Part shown: positions 53,347 to 62,256 of the stretch, one piece after another
Numbering within the stretch: the first letter of the stretch is position 1
Layout of the letters: each line of letters starts with the position of its first letter
Assembly: GCA_947491755.1 (NCBI GenBank)
Contig: CANLKV010000001.1
Coordinates: 434,001 to 498,000 of the forward strand
Reading direction: 5' to 3'
Length of the DNA stretch: 64,000 nt
Source: an uncultured Nonlabens sp.
GTDB taxonomy: Bacteria > Bacteroidota > Bacteroidia > Flavobacteriales > Flavobacteriaceae
Translations under genes and position numbers: made by a program
The notes under the pieces: model-generated
Database searches by the model: none
Told to the model about the DNA's origin: nothing
Seen by the model: only the letters and a program-made list of their open reading frames with translations

Positions 53347-54342
53347 TTAAGCAGATACTAGCTTATTTGCTATTAAATATTCGGCAATCTGCACAGCATT
53401 AGTTGCAGCTCCCTTTCTTAAATTATCTGCAACGATCCACATATTGAGTGCATTTGCAGTAGAATGGTCACGACGTATACGGCCCACAAAGACATCGTCT
53501 TTTCCTTGTGCCATTAATGGCATGGGGTAAAGATTCACATCTGGATTATCCTGTACGGTAATTCCTGGAGTGTCTGCTAAAATTGCGCGCACTTCATCTT
53601 CAGTAAAATCTTTTTCAAACTCTATATTGACTGATTCTGAATGGCCGCCTACTACAGGAATACGTACCGCAGTTGCAGTAACTCCTATGGATTTGTCATC
53701 TAGAATCTTTTGAGTTTCTCTTACCAGCTTTAATTCTTCTTTAGTGTATCCATTTTCTTCAAAAACGTCGCAGTGCGGTAGGGCGTTTCTGTGTATTTGA
53801 TAGGGATATGCCATGGCTCCTTTATCACCAGTGTACTCGTTTTCTAATTGTTGTACTGCTTTAACTCCAGTCCCTGTTATCGATTGATAGGTAGAAATAA
53901 TCAATCGCTTGATGCCGTATTTTTTGTGTAATGGGGCTAGCGCCATGACTAACTGGATGGTGCTACAGTTAGGATTTGCTATAATTTTATCGCTGGTGGT
54001 CAGTTGATTTGCATTAATTTCTGGGACCACCAGTTTTTTATCAGCTTCCATTCTCCAGGCGCTGGAATTGTCAATAACTGTGGTGCCTACAGCAGCAAAT
54101 TTAGGAGCGTTTTCTAGACTCACATCGCCGCCAGCAGAAAATAGCGCAATAGCAGGTTTCATTTCAATAGCCTGTTTCATGCTCACTACCTTATAGGTTT
54201 TTCCTTTAAAGGTAATTTCAGTTCCTACAGACCGCTCTGATGCGACTGGGATCAATTGAGAAATTTCAATTTGGCGCTCTTCCAGCACCTTGAGCATTAC
54301 CTGGCCTACCATCCCGGTAACGCCTACAACTGCTATTTTCAT
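53347..54342 (-). CDS. asd: Aspartate-semialdehyde dehydrogenase
   Basis: The 331-residue NADPH-dependent enzyme reduces aspartyl phosphate to the semialdehyde, the branch point for Lys, diaminopimelate, Met and Thr. The N-terminal nucleotide loop (MKIAVVGVTGMVGQVML), the catalytic cysteine (IANPNCSTIQLVMAL) and the VPVVGGHSESVN segment are present. The ATG at 54342 begins the Rossmann strand; the frame upstream is not coding. Confidence 0.95.
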   Translation of the reverse strand: MKIAVVGVTGMVGQVMLKVLEERQIEISQLIPVASERSVGTEITFKGKTYKVVSMKQAIEMKPAIALFSAGGDVSLENAPKFAAVGTTVIDNSSAWRMEADKKLVVPEINANQLTTSDKIIANPNCSTIQLVMALAPLHKKYGIKRLIISTYQSITGTGVKAVQQLENEYTGDKGAMAYPYQIHRNALPHCDVFEENGYTKEELKLVRETQKILDDKSIGVTATAVRIPVVGGHSESVNIEFEKDFTEDEVRAILADTPGITVQDNPDVNLYPMPLMAQGKDDVFVGRIRRDHSTANALNMWIVADNLRKGAATNAVQIAEYLIANKLVSA

Positions 54343-54361
54343 GATTAAAAATTTAAGCCGA

Positions 54362-54369
54362 CAAATGTA
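54362..54369 (-). promoter_or_regulatory. -7 box of asd
   Basis: The minus strand reads TACATTTG, an exact TAnnTTTG match, 19 nt before the asd ATG. Confidence 0.5.
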
Positions 54370-54418
54370 AGTGCCAGCCCTCAAATTACCCACACAAATT
54401 AAGGCATTTGCATAAAAA

Positions 54419-54445
54419 AAGCCGCTCCTGTCATAGAAGCGGCTT
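54419..54445 (-). terminator. Terminator of mscL
   Basis: An 8-bp stem (AAGCCGCT/AGCGGCTT) with an 11-nt loop is followed on the minus strand by seven T residues. Confidence 0.85.
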
Positions 54446-54470
54446 ATACATTTACAGCGCTAGTTGTGAT

Positions 54471-54884
54471 CTAGTTTTGTGCTTTTATTGCGTCACGTAT
54501 CTCTGCAAGCAATTCTTCTTGTGTAGGTCCTGCAGGTGCTGCTGGTGCAGGCTCTTCTTTCTTTTTAGTCTTGTTGTAGGCCTTTACAATCATAAACAGT
54601 ACAAAACCTACAATAATTAAATTGATAATGGTATTGATCCATTCTCCATAAAGTATAGCGTTTTCTGCAACTTCTACAGTGCCGTCTGCAGCAACTACTG
54701 CCTCGCTCAGCACGATTTTAAGCTCTGAAAAGTCGGTACCACCCACAAAATGTCCTACAATAGGCATCATGATGAGTTTTACAAAGCCGTTAACCACCAG
54801 CGCTGTTGCACCAGCCAGTAGTACGGCTACAGCCAGATCGATAACATTACCAGTTAAAATAAATTTTTTAAATTCCTTAAGCAT
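54471..54884 (-). CDS. mscL: Large-conductance mechanosensitive channel
   Basis: The 137-residue protein has the MscL N-terminal amphipathic helix and first membrane helix (FKKFILTGNVIDLAVAVLL), the periplasmic loop and the second helix (WINTIINLIIVGFVLFMIV). It also has the C-terminal helical bundle (TQEELLAEIRDAI). It opens on hypo-osmotic shock. A Lys/Glu/Pro linker (KKKEEPAPAAPAG) precedes the last helix. Confidence 0.95.
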   Translation of the reverse strand: MLKEFKKFILTGNVIDLAVAVLLAGATALVVNGFVKLIMMPIVGHFVGGTDFSELKIVLSEAVVAADGTVEVAENAILYGEWINTIINLIIVGFVLFMIVKAYNKTKKKEEPAPAAPAGPTQEELLAEIRDAIKAQN

Positions 54885-54999
54885 GATTGTTGTAATTAAA
54901 TAGGTTGAAATTGAAAAGTACTCTTTAATACCTAATGTCAGATGTGTCTAACTGCAAAAAGCGCTATATAATCGATGTGCACACAAAAAAATCAGATCA

Positions 55000-56106
55000 T
55001 TAGTTATTTAAATAGACGCGTTGTACACGTCTTTGAATGCCAGTGAGTAATTCATAAGATATTGTTCCCGCTTTTTCTGCCATATCGCTAGCGGTGGATT
55101 GCTGGTCAAAAATCGTCACTTGATCGCCTACTTGACATTTTATATGCGTTACATCAACCATAAACATATCCATGCATATAATACCTAGTGTAGGTGCCCA
55201 TTGTCCATTGATCAATACGCTCGCTTTACCATACCCATAGATGCGGTTTATCCCGTCCCCATGACCTAGAGCAATAACTGCATAAGTCATTGCTTGCTGT
55301 GCCTTAAAGCTGCGATTATAACTTACACTGTCGCCGCCGGCTATTTTTCTAATTTGAGAAATAACCGATTTTAAAGCGGCAACAGGTCGCAAATTCTTGT
55401 CATGGGCAGCATCGTTCCCATAACCATACAATCCTATACCAGATCGCACCATTTGATAATGTGCATTATCATAATTAAGAATGCCGCTGGTGTTATCTGT
55501 ATGACGTATGCAGGTATAGCCCAGTTGTTGCTCTATACGGTTACATATATTTTTGAAGGTTTCTATCTGGTTAAGGGTAAAATCTCGCTCTTTTAAATCA
55601 TCACTTGCTGATAGGTGTGATTGCAATCCACGTATCTTAATGCTAGGATTGTTTAAAACCTTATTAAGTATTTCTGGCAATTCTTCAGGATCCATTCCTA
55701 TGCGGTTGAGTCCTGTGTTGAATTCCAGATGTATAGGGTAGGACTGTTGTGATTTCGCTTTCGCGAAAGCGATAAATTCATCCAGCACCATAGTACTGTA
55801 GATCACCGGTTCTAGACAACGCTCAATGCAAGTCTCTAGGGTATGTAATTGTGGGTGCAATACTAGAATAGGCACCTGTATACCGGCATCCCTTAACTCT
55901 ACCGCCTCTTCTACATAAGCCACAGCAAAATAATCAGTACCCAATTGGGCCAGTTTTTTTGCAATGGGCACAATCCCATGTCCATATGCATTTGCCTTTA
56001 CGACACTCATAAATAGAGTGTCAGCTGGAATTTTTGATTTTAAATATTGAAAATTGTGCGCTAGCGCTGCTAGATCAACTTCCAGTCTGGTGCCGGGAGT
56101 AGCCAT
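55000..56106 (-). CDS. alr: Alanine racemase
   Basis: The 368-residue PLP enzyme makes D-alanine for peptidoglycan. The PLP lysine lies in MSVVKANAYGHG (about residue 38). The catalytic tyrosine region (SVSYNRSFKAQQ), the DNTSGILN segment and the C-terminal beta-domain are present. The start is 1 nt from the tdk stop, so the two are co-transcribed. A perfect palindrome at 55756-55771 encodes A-F-A-K-A. Confidence 0.94.
   Translation of the reverse strand: MATPGTRLEVDLAALAHNFQYLKSKIPADTLFMSVVKANAYGHGIVPIAKKLAQLGTDYFAVAYVEEAVELRDAGIQVPILVLHPQLHTLETCIERCLEPVIYSTMVLDEFIAFAKAKSQQSYPIHLEFNTGLNRIGMDPEELPEILNKVLNNPSIKIRGLQSHLSASDDLKERDFTLNQIETFKNICNRIEQQLGYTCIRHTDNTSGILNYDNAHYQMVRSGIGLYGYGNDAAHDKNLRPVAALKSVISQIRKIAGGDSVSYNRSFKAQQAMTYAVIALGHGDGINRIYGYGKASVLINGQWAPTLGIICMDMFMVDVTHIKCQVGDQVTIFDQQSTASDMAEKAGTISYELLTGIQRRVQRVYLNN
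55756..55771. repeat. 16-bp palindrome, perfect copy, inside alr
   Basis: CGCTTTCGCGAAAGCG is read in frame as A-F-A-K-A-K in a surface-like helix of alanine racemase. Confidence 0.9.
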
Positions 56107-56107
56107 A

Positions 56108-56746
56108 TTATGACCCTGTTTTATGTTTAATTTCTTGTGGGTCAGTCACTGCAATATCTTTAATTTTATTAGATAACATCGCCTTGTAATAAGCGCCGCG
56201 ACTCAAGGGCTCGTATTCCTGTTGTTCCCCCAGCATGACCACATGTTCATCGCTGGATTTACGGTAACTGTATTGTGCTAGATTACCCGTGCGCGTGCAT
56301 ACAGCATGTACTTTTGTTACATACTCTGCAGTAGCCATGAGTGCCGGCATGGGACCAAAGGGATTGCCCTTAAAATCCATATCCAGTCCCGCGACAATGA
56401 CACGTATCCCACGATTTGCTAGATTATTGCACACAGCCACGATACCATCATCAAAAAATTGAGCCTCGTCTATTCCCACTACTTGGCAACCCGTGGCTAG
56501 TAGGGGAATATTTGATGATGCAGGTACTGGGGTGGAATGAATCTCATTTGCATCGTGAGAGATGACTTTTTCCTCGTCATACCTGGTATCAATAGCCGGT
56601 TTAAAAATTTCTACTTTTTGATTTGCAAATTGAGCACGTTTTAAACGGCGTATCAATTCTTCTGTCTTACCAGAAAACATAGAACCGCAAATGACCTCGA
56701 TCCAGCCGAATTGCTCCTCATGATTAACGGTATTTTCTAGAAACAT
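56108..56746 (-). CDS. tdk: Thymidine kinase
   Basis: The 212-residue type II thymidine kinase has the P-loop [16 protein letters not shown], the DEAQFFD motif and a late lasso region. It salvages thymidine to dTMP. The ATG at 56746 gives the family start; the frame upstream (to 56773) adds nine residues. A TATTTTTG box lies about 50 nt upstream. Confidence 0.94.
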   Translation of the reverse strand: MFLENTVNHEEQFGWIEVICGSMFSGKTEELIRRLKRAQFANQKVEIFKPAIDTRYDEEKVISHDANEIHSTPVPASSNIPLLATGCQVVGIDEAQFFDDGIVAVCNNLANRGIRVIVAGLDMDFKGNPFGPMPALMATAEYVTKVHAVCTRTGNLAQYSYRKSSDEHVVMLGEQQEYEPLSRGAYYKAMLSNKIKDIAVTDPQEIKHKTGS

Positions 56747-56833
56747 TTTGTAATTTACAAGCGCTTGTAGCAAGCTATTTTATATAGCTACATAGTCAAA
56801 AATACAAATAAACAAGCGGCATATAAACCCATT

Positions 56834-57862
56834 ATGAAAAAGAAAATTGCAGCAGATCTTACAAGCCTGGCGCATCGCATCCTACAAATGAAAAATAAAG
56901 AGGATGTTGAACAGATGCAAGCTATTGCTAAAGAGTTGTATGAAAAATTAACAGTGCTGGTGTTTACAGAAAAGCATTTTGCAGATGTAAAACCTACCGC
57001 TGGTGAGAAGGAAGTACAAGAAAAAATGAATCAAGCTTTTGAAGAGGCTCAAGAAGATGTAAAAACAGTAGCAGATGATGTAGAGACTGTTATGGAAAAG
57101 GCCCAGGACGATGCTATGAATACCTTTACCAGAAACGATTTGAGCGATTTGTTTGTGCCCAAAGGTGACCACCGCGAGCCTATGGATCTACCAGGTATTT
57201 CAACGATTCAAAAAATGGTCACTGAAATGCCTGATAAAGCTCCAGAAACACCACAACCACCAGATCGCTTGTATCATGACATACGTAAAGCAAAGGATCA
57301 AGAATTAGAAAAAGAAAGGAAGTCCTTTACCACTAACAGCCTTACAGATCTAGTCGTTCCTGAAGATGGCAATGATAACGATATGGATTTACCAGGTATC
57401 AATACCATCCAAAAAATGGTTTTTGAGATGCCAGATGATGAGGTTACCGCGCCAGAGAATCCTATGAGTAAAAAGAAGGACCTCAATGATATGTCTAAAA
57501 AGACGCCTGCAAAGGAAGATACCGTTGAAGATCTTGAACAATTGACACAGGACTTTCAAAGCATGCCTGTCTTTGAACGTAAAAGCTCATCAAGCGATGT
57601 TGACCGGCCCCAATCCCTTAATTCAAGACTGCACCGTGGTCTTAAAATAGGGATGAATGATAGGCTGGGATTTGTCAAGCATCTGTTCAATGGCAGCGAT
57701 CAAGACTTTAACCGAGTGATCTCACAGTTAAATACTATGAATTCATACGATCAAGCGCATGAGTTTATCATGACGATGATCAAGCCAGATTACAACCATT
57801 GGACGGGTAAAGAAAGTTTTGAAACCCGTTTTCTAGACATTGTGGAGCGATCCTATCAATAG
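56834..57862 (+). CDS. Unknown protein with an internal duplication
   Basis: The 342-residue cytoplasmic protein starts with a helical region and has two copies of a segment of about 30 residues: DLSDLFVPK then DLPGISTIQKMVTEMPD (about 100-136), and SLTDLVVPE then DLPGINTIQKMVFEMPD (about 168-203). The C-terminal part (from about 262, SRLHRGLKIGMNDRLGFVK to ERSY) looks like a separate conserved domain. I do not recognise a named family. It is divergent from tdk-alr. Confidence 0.75.
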   Translation: MKKKIAADLTSLAHRILQMKNKEDVEQMQAIAKELYEKLTVLVFTEKHFADVKPTAGEKEVQEKMNQAFEEAQEDVKTVADDVETVMEKAQDDAMNTFTRNDLSDLFVPKGDHREPMDLPGISTIQKMVTEMPDKAPETPQPPDRLYHDIRKAKDQELEKERKSFTTNSLTDLVVPEDGNDNDMDLPGINTIQKMVFEMPDDEVTAPENPMSKKKDLNDMSKKTPAKEDTVEDLEQLTQDFQSMPVFERKSSSSDVDRPQSLNSRLHRGLKIGMNDRLGFVKHLFNGSDQDFNRVISQLNTMNSYDQAHEFIMTMIKPDYNHWTGKESFETRFLDIVERSYQ

Positions 57863-57970
57863 GGAAGAGGGATAATAAAGTCAATCTTTCTCAAGAAAAA
57901 GGGTGAACCTTATTTTTTAAGAGAGAATCGCCCAGCAATCATCATATGCAGCTACTTTTTTGCCTGTTTT

Positions 57971-58519
57971 CTAATGGTGCAGTTCTCTTAAAAACTTCAA
58001 TTCTTTGACCACTTGATTTACGATGACGGCAGCAATGGCAAGTAATGAAATAATCGCAGAGACGATTAGGTAGGTATAAAATCCAGTCGAAAATGCGGTC
58101 TTGAAATAAGGAGATAATTGTATCAATCCATAGAGGTAAGCTCCAAAACACAATGGTGTAATCGCAAAATGAATACGCTGGCGCCATTTGTAATAAGCTT
58201 GTAATGATTTTAAATAGTTTCTAGCGTCTAGCTGCAGCATACCAGATACTTTGCGCAATCTGGAGTAATATTCAACCACTATGCGTACAATCAAGGACGA
58301 GATCATGATAAATAGACCTGCAATGAACATGTTTATTTCTTTAGGGAACTGCCATACTGCATAAACTATTAGAATACCGACGGTAAGCGCCATAACAGTC
58401 ATTCCCGTATGTTGAGCACGTCGCTGTAAAATAGCTTTATCAATAAGCTTTTTACTGTCAAAAGGAGGCACGGCCACTTCTTGACTGTTGTATAATTCTG
58501 TAAGTTGACTATTTTCCAT
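57971..58519 (-). CDS. Membrane protein of an ECF sigma operon
   Basis: The 182-residue protein has a cytosolic N terminus of about 38 residues and four likely membrane helices (MTVMALTVGILIVYAVW; FIAGLFIMISSLIVRIVV; FAITPLCFGAYLYGLI; YLIVSAIISLLAIAAVIV). Its start overlaps the sigma gene by 11 nt, which is where anti-sigma factors are usually encoded. An anti-sigma role is inference; no zinc-binding anti-sigma motif is present. Confidence 0.75.
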   Translation of the reverse strand: MENSQLTELYNSQEVAVPPFDSKKLIDKAILQRRAQHTGMTVMALTVGILIVYAVWQFPKEINMFIAGLFIMISSLIVRIVVEYYSRLRKVSGMLQLDARNYLKSLQAYYKWRQRIHFAITPLCFGAYLYGLIQLSPYFKTAFSTGFYTYLIVSAIISLLAIAAVIVNQVVKELKFLRELHH

Positions 58520-58994
58520 GGTTAAGACATTTTAAAAGTAATTCTCTAATGCGATGCAGCCGGGTGCGTATGGAGCCATGGGAGTAGCCCAGACTATCGG
58601 CTATTTCTTGTTGTGGTATTTCTTCCAGTTCTAAAAGAATTACTGTTTTATTGATAGGTTTGAGAGTATCAATACAGAGATAAAGGTGTTTAATTGAGTT
58701 GTGATAATCAGTAGGGGCGGCTTCCGTTTCTTCCATTTCTACTTCTGTATTCACTAATGCTTGCGGTCGTTTCTTTTTGTTATGCCCTAGACAAGAATTA
58801 ACGGCTATGCGATAAATCCAGGTGCTTAATGCCGCCTTTTGATTGAAAGAATTGCGATAATTCCATACTTTGATAAACGTTTGCTGGCACAAATCTGCTG
58901 CGCTATCGTGGTCGCCCGCTACATATCCCAGGCACAAGCGGTACACTTTGGGATACAGTCTATTATATGCTGCTGTAAATTCAGATTCGGTCAC
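58509..58994 (-). CDS. ECF-type RNA polymerase sigma factor
   Basis: The 161-residue protein has sigma region 2 (YVAGDHDSAADLCQQTFIKVWNYR to STWIYRIAVNSCLGH) and region 4 (LELEEIPQQEIADSLGYSHGSIRTRLHRIR). It is an extracytoplasmic-function sigma factor; its stimulus is unknown. The GTG at 58994 is preferred because an ATG at 59036 would overlap the hydrolase gene. Confidence 0.9.
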   Translation of the reverse strand: MTESEFTAAYNRLYPKVYRLCLGYVAGDHDSAADLCQQTFIKVWNYRNSFNQKAALSTWIYRIAVNSCLGHNKKKRPQALVNTEVEMEETEAAPTDYHNSIKHLYLCIDTLKPINKTVILLELEEIPQQEIADSLGYSHGSIRTRLHRIRELLLKCLNHGK

Positions 58995-58999
58995 CGTAG

Positions 59000-59845
59000 T
59001 TATTTTAAAAATGATTGTAGGTGTTCGATAAACCATTGTGATTGATCCATCATGATAAAATGAGCGCTATCTTCATTAATATATAGATCGTAGTCTCTCA
59101 GGTTTTTATACTGACTGTCATAAGTTTGTTGTGCCACAGCAGCCCCATAAGGTTTTCCAGCAGCCAGAATGTTAACGGGAATATTAATGTTGCTCAAGGT
59201 ATTTCTTGCATCAAACTTAAGATAATCTGTATATGCATAAACATAAGTCTTGCGATCTGTCTCAACCATCCATTGTTTAATCTGTTCCTGACTTTCCTTT
59301 TTGGTGCTCATTCCTGCTGCCATTCCGCCGGCCATCATGGCAAAAGTTTCTTCATTCATTGCCAGTATTTGATTGTTATAAGGGCTATTATATTGCGGAG
59401 ATTCTGCCTTAAAGTCAGGCATCATTAACGCACCTGTAGCTGGTAACGCATCTACAATGAGTAATTTTTTTATCTGCAGCTTAGGATTTGCTGCTAGTTG
59501 AATACCTAGAGTTCCTCCTAGACTATGACCTACAATGACTGCATCTTTGATTTGATTTTTGATAATGTAATTCTCAATTCCACTGACCACCTGGGGGATC
59601 CAGGGAAAATCAATGGGAGGCATCCCGGCAAAGCCAGCATAATGGATCACGTGGCACTTGTAGTCTTTATATAGTTGTTCTATTGTTGCTTGCCACAACT
59701 CGCCTGCGTCTGTAGCAAAACCCCCTAGCAATATTATGGAGCTGCCCTTGCCGTGGACGCTTACTTCAATGGCGGGCGGTTGTGCAGCCATTTGCAGGTT
59801 ATAACTGAAAATACAAAAGAGCGTGATTTTTAATAATTGATTCAT
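59000..59845 (-). CDS. Exported alpha/beta hydrolase
   Basis: The 281-residue protein has a signal peptide (LKITLFCIFSYNLQMAAQ), the nucleophile elbow VGHSLGGTLG, an Asp strand and a C-terminal His (NEDSAHFIMMDQ). The substrate is unknown. It lies 5 nt upstream of the sigma gene on the same strand, so it is probably the first gene of that operon. Confidence 0.85.
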   Translation of the reverse strand: MNQLLKITLFCIFSYNLQMAAQPPAIEVSVHGKGSSIILLGGFATDAGELWQATIEQLYKDYKCHVIHYAGFAGMPPIDFPWIPQVVSGIENYIIKNQIKDAVIVGHSLGGTLGIQLAANPKLQIKKLLIVDALPATGALMMPDFKAESPQYNSPYNNQILAMNEETFAMMAGGMAAGMSTKKESQEQIKQWMVETDRKTYVYAYTDYLKFDARNTLSNINIPVNILAAGKPYGAAVAQQTYDSQYKNLRDYDLYINEDSAHFIMMDQSQWFIEHLQSFLK

Positions 59846-59923
59846 CTGTTCAGGTTTTAAGTTACCCTTTAGATGATCACTTAGGAAAATGTTACGTTTT
59901 TATAAAATGATCGTTGTTTCATT

Positions 59924-59939
59924 CGCTTTCGCGAAAGCG
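59924..59939. repeat. 16-bp palindrome, perfect copy, intergenic
   Basis: CGCTTTCGCGAAAGCG with symmetry extended by two bases on each side lies between the hydrolase gene and the end of the carbohydrate-binding protein gene. Confidence 0.9.
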
Positions 59940-59982
59940 AACTATCTATAAATCAGGAACATCAATAACAGCATCATGCAAA

Positions 59983-60008
59983 AAGCCATCTGTGAGAACA
60001 GATGGCTT
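59983..60008 (-). terminator. Terminator of the CBM-domain T9SS gene
   Basis: A perfect 11-bp stem (AAGCCATCTGT/ACAGATGGCTT) with a 4-nt loop is followed on the minus strand by TTT. Confidence 0.7.
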
Positions 60009-60034
60009 GAAATATGAAATAATAAACAAAGCGG

Positions 60035-61768
60035 TTACTGTTTGATAAGCCTAATAGTGTTTTGACCTATACTAGTAGTCACGCGAGCCAGATAGATCCC
60101 AGTTGATAGCTGCTGTCCCTCAATTTTTGTAGAGGTGGTATTAGGTTGCTGTGTTGATAGAAGCTTACCGGTCACATCATACAATTCTATCGATTGTATT
60201 TGCTGGTTACCGCCATCTATGGTCCATTGACTTAGGGAAGGATTAGGAAAAACCTTAAGGTCACCTGTACTTTTATCTACAATGCTGGCAGTAGCATTTT
60301 TATACAGGTAAATGTTATCCAAATAAACAGTCCTTGAACCGGTGTTTGCTCCAGCAACGGTAAGGATAAATTGACGCAATGCATCGCGGCGCTGGTTAGG
60401 TGCATTAATGGAATTCATACTAGAAATAGGTATATCTACTGAAACCCATTGCCCAAAAGTATTTGCTGGATGGTTTAATTCAAATGCTGAGGTCTCGCCA
60501 TTATCTCCCACATGATTTGAAAACTTTGGGTTAACAATGAGCCCTGCATTTAGTGGCGTGTCTGTCCAGTAATCAAAATGGAAATTTGTCATAGCAGATG
60601 CATCCACCGTGGTACCCCAGTCTACCAGCAGGAACTGTGCTGTGGGTTGTACAAATTCAATATTTAAAAAGTTATCAGAGTTGATGGTTTCTGTAGTAAT
60701 ATTAGTTGCCCCTGCGCCAAATGCTCCAAAAACAACATTGGCCTGATCTTGATAAGCATCGCTGTATATAGAGAAATAATCTGCTGGATTTCTTGCCGGT
60801 GGCGCTGGTGCTGCGGTAGTGGGCACCGTGGCTGTACTACCGCCGCCGCTAGATTCGTTTTGTTTGAGAGATACATTGTCAATGATGACAACTCCTACTT
60901 CTGCACCCATATCAAAGAGTACCCGGCTGTTTGCGCTACCAAAATTTGCTGTGAGCGTTAATGTAAAAGTTTCTAGAGTGGTGGTAAGATTTACAGATTG
61001 TGAGGTATTTGTAAAAGGTTGCTCATTGAGGCCTATACCTGCCAGCATGGTTCGATTGCGATCTGATGATGCATCAAAGGTTAAGGTATAAGTCTCGCCT
61101 TGAGTAATAGGCACCACCTGGCTTAAATTAACATCAAATGGTTGTCCTGCTGTAGCAATATTAGCAAAATTGAAGCTGTTGCCTCCTTCTGTTTGTACAC
61201 TTGCAGCATTACCAATCCATGGTGTGACTCCAGATTCAAAATCGCCGTTTGTAAGGAGTTCTTCACCAGTAGCGCCTCCTCCAGAGCCACCGCTTGTATT
61301 TTCAATTAATACCACATTGTCAATCACGACGACTCCTACTGCTGCCCCCATGTCGAACAAAACCCTACTGTTAGGAATCCCAAAGTTGCTTGCGGTTAAG
61401 TTTAACGAGTAGGACTGAGTCGTATTAGTTAGATTTACTGTTTCTATAGCGGCTTCAAAAGGAGCTTCATTAAGCCCTATTCCTGCAATAAGCGTACGTT
61501 CCCTATCTGAAGATGCGTCAAATGTAAGCGTGTAGCTTTTACCTTGTTCTATAGGGAGTACTTGACTCAGGTTAACATCAAATGATTGTCCAGCTGTAGC
61601 AACATTAGCAAAATTGAAGCTGTTGCCGCCTTCTGTCTGCACATTAAAAGCGTTACCTGTCCATTCAACTTGTCCGCTTTCAAAATCGCCGTTTGCGACC
61701 AGATTAGTTTGAGCTTGCGTTAGTACTCCCGTAAAGACCAATACAAGCAAGAGAGTAATTTTTTTCAT
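60035..61768 (-). CDS. T9SS-exported protein with tandem carbohydrate-binding-like modules
   Basis: The 577-residue protein has a signal peptide (LLLVLVFTGVLTQAQ) and two CenC-like beta-sandwich modules (about 20-157 and 172-303), each starting L-x-NGDFESG. A third beta-rich module follows (about 325-490, with FSIYSDAYQDQ), then a type A sorting domain (LKVFPNPSLSQW). The two first modules are near copies of each other. No catalytic domain is present, so it probably binds a polysaccharide at the cell surface. The 390 bp upstream of its start hold nothing recognised. Confidence 0.85.
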   Translation of the reverse strand: MKKITLLLVLVFTGVLTQAQTNLVANGDFESGQVEWTGNAFNVQTEGGNSFNFANVATAGQSFDVNLSQVLPIEQGKSYTLTFDASSDRERTLIAGIGLNEAPFEAAIETVNLTNTTQSYSLNLTASNFGIPNSRVLFDMGAAVGVVVIDNVVLIENTSGGSGGGATGEELLTNGDFESGVTPWIGNAASVQTEGGNSFNFANIATAGQPFDVNLSQVVPITQGETYTLTFDASSDRNRTMLAGIGLNEQPFTNTSQSVNLTTTLETFTLTLTANFGSANSRVLFDMGAEVGVVIIDNVSLKQNESSGGGSTATVPTTAAPAPPARNPADYFSIYSDAYQDQANVVFGAFGAGATNITTETINSDNFLNIEFVQPTAQFLLVDWGTTVDASAMTNFHFDYWTDTPLNAGLIVNPKFSNHVGDNGETSAFELNHPANTFGQWVSVDIPISSMNSINAPNQRRDALRQFILTVAGANTGSRTVYLDNIYLYKNATASIVDKSTGDLKVFPNPSLSQWTIDGGNQQIQSIELYDVTGKLLSTQQPNTTSTKIEGQQLSTGIYLARVTTSIGQNTIRLIKQ

Positions 61769-62160
61769 AAGGAACGTTTTAAGATTAGAATGTTATCTGC
61801 ACCATCTTCTAGCCGTCTATAATTATTGACCACTAAAAATGTAATGCTAGAAGTTCTAAGTTAATCGTTACAGTTATGAATCTATCATTATACACCTATA
61901 CAAATTACATACAACACATGTATTCACAATAGATATTATCATATACGTAATAAGAATAATAAACATCTATTGATCCTGTAATTATGCAGATCATAGATTG
62001 CCCATCCAATTCATCTATTGTGACTATGATCTATGTTGTGGTGATGTAAAGGGGACATTTGATTCAGCAGTTGCTGTAGGGTGATCTGTTATTTAGGCAA
62101 TGGTCCCTTGAAATATCTAAAGGTTCTAGGGTTTGCACTACATTTTTCAATTAGTGTATA

Positions 62161-62193
62161 AAAAAACCTCCTAGGCATACTAGGAGGTTTTTT
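62161..62193 (-). terminator. Terminator of the ATP synthase operon
   Basis: A perfect 14-bp stem (AAAAAACCTCCTAG and its complement) with a 5-nt loop includes its own T run on the minus strand. It lies 63 nt after the atpG stop. Confidence 0.9.
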
Positions 62194-62256
62194 ATAGTCA
62201 TGTGTTCAAGCACATGTTATTTACTATCTTGATATCAAAATGTTTTTTGGTATCTA

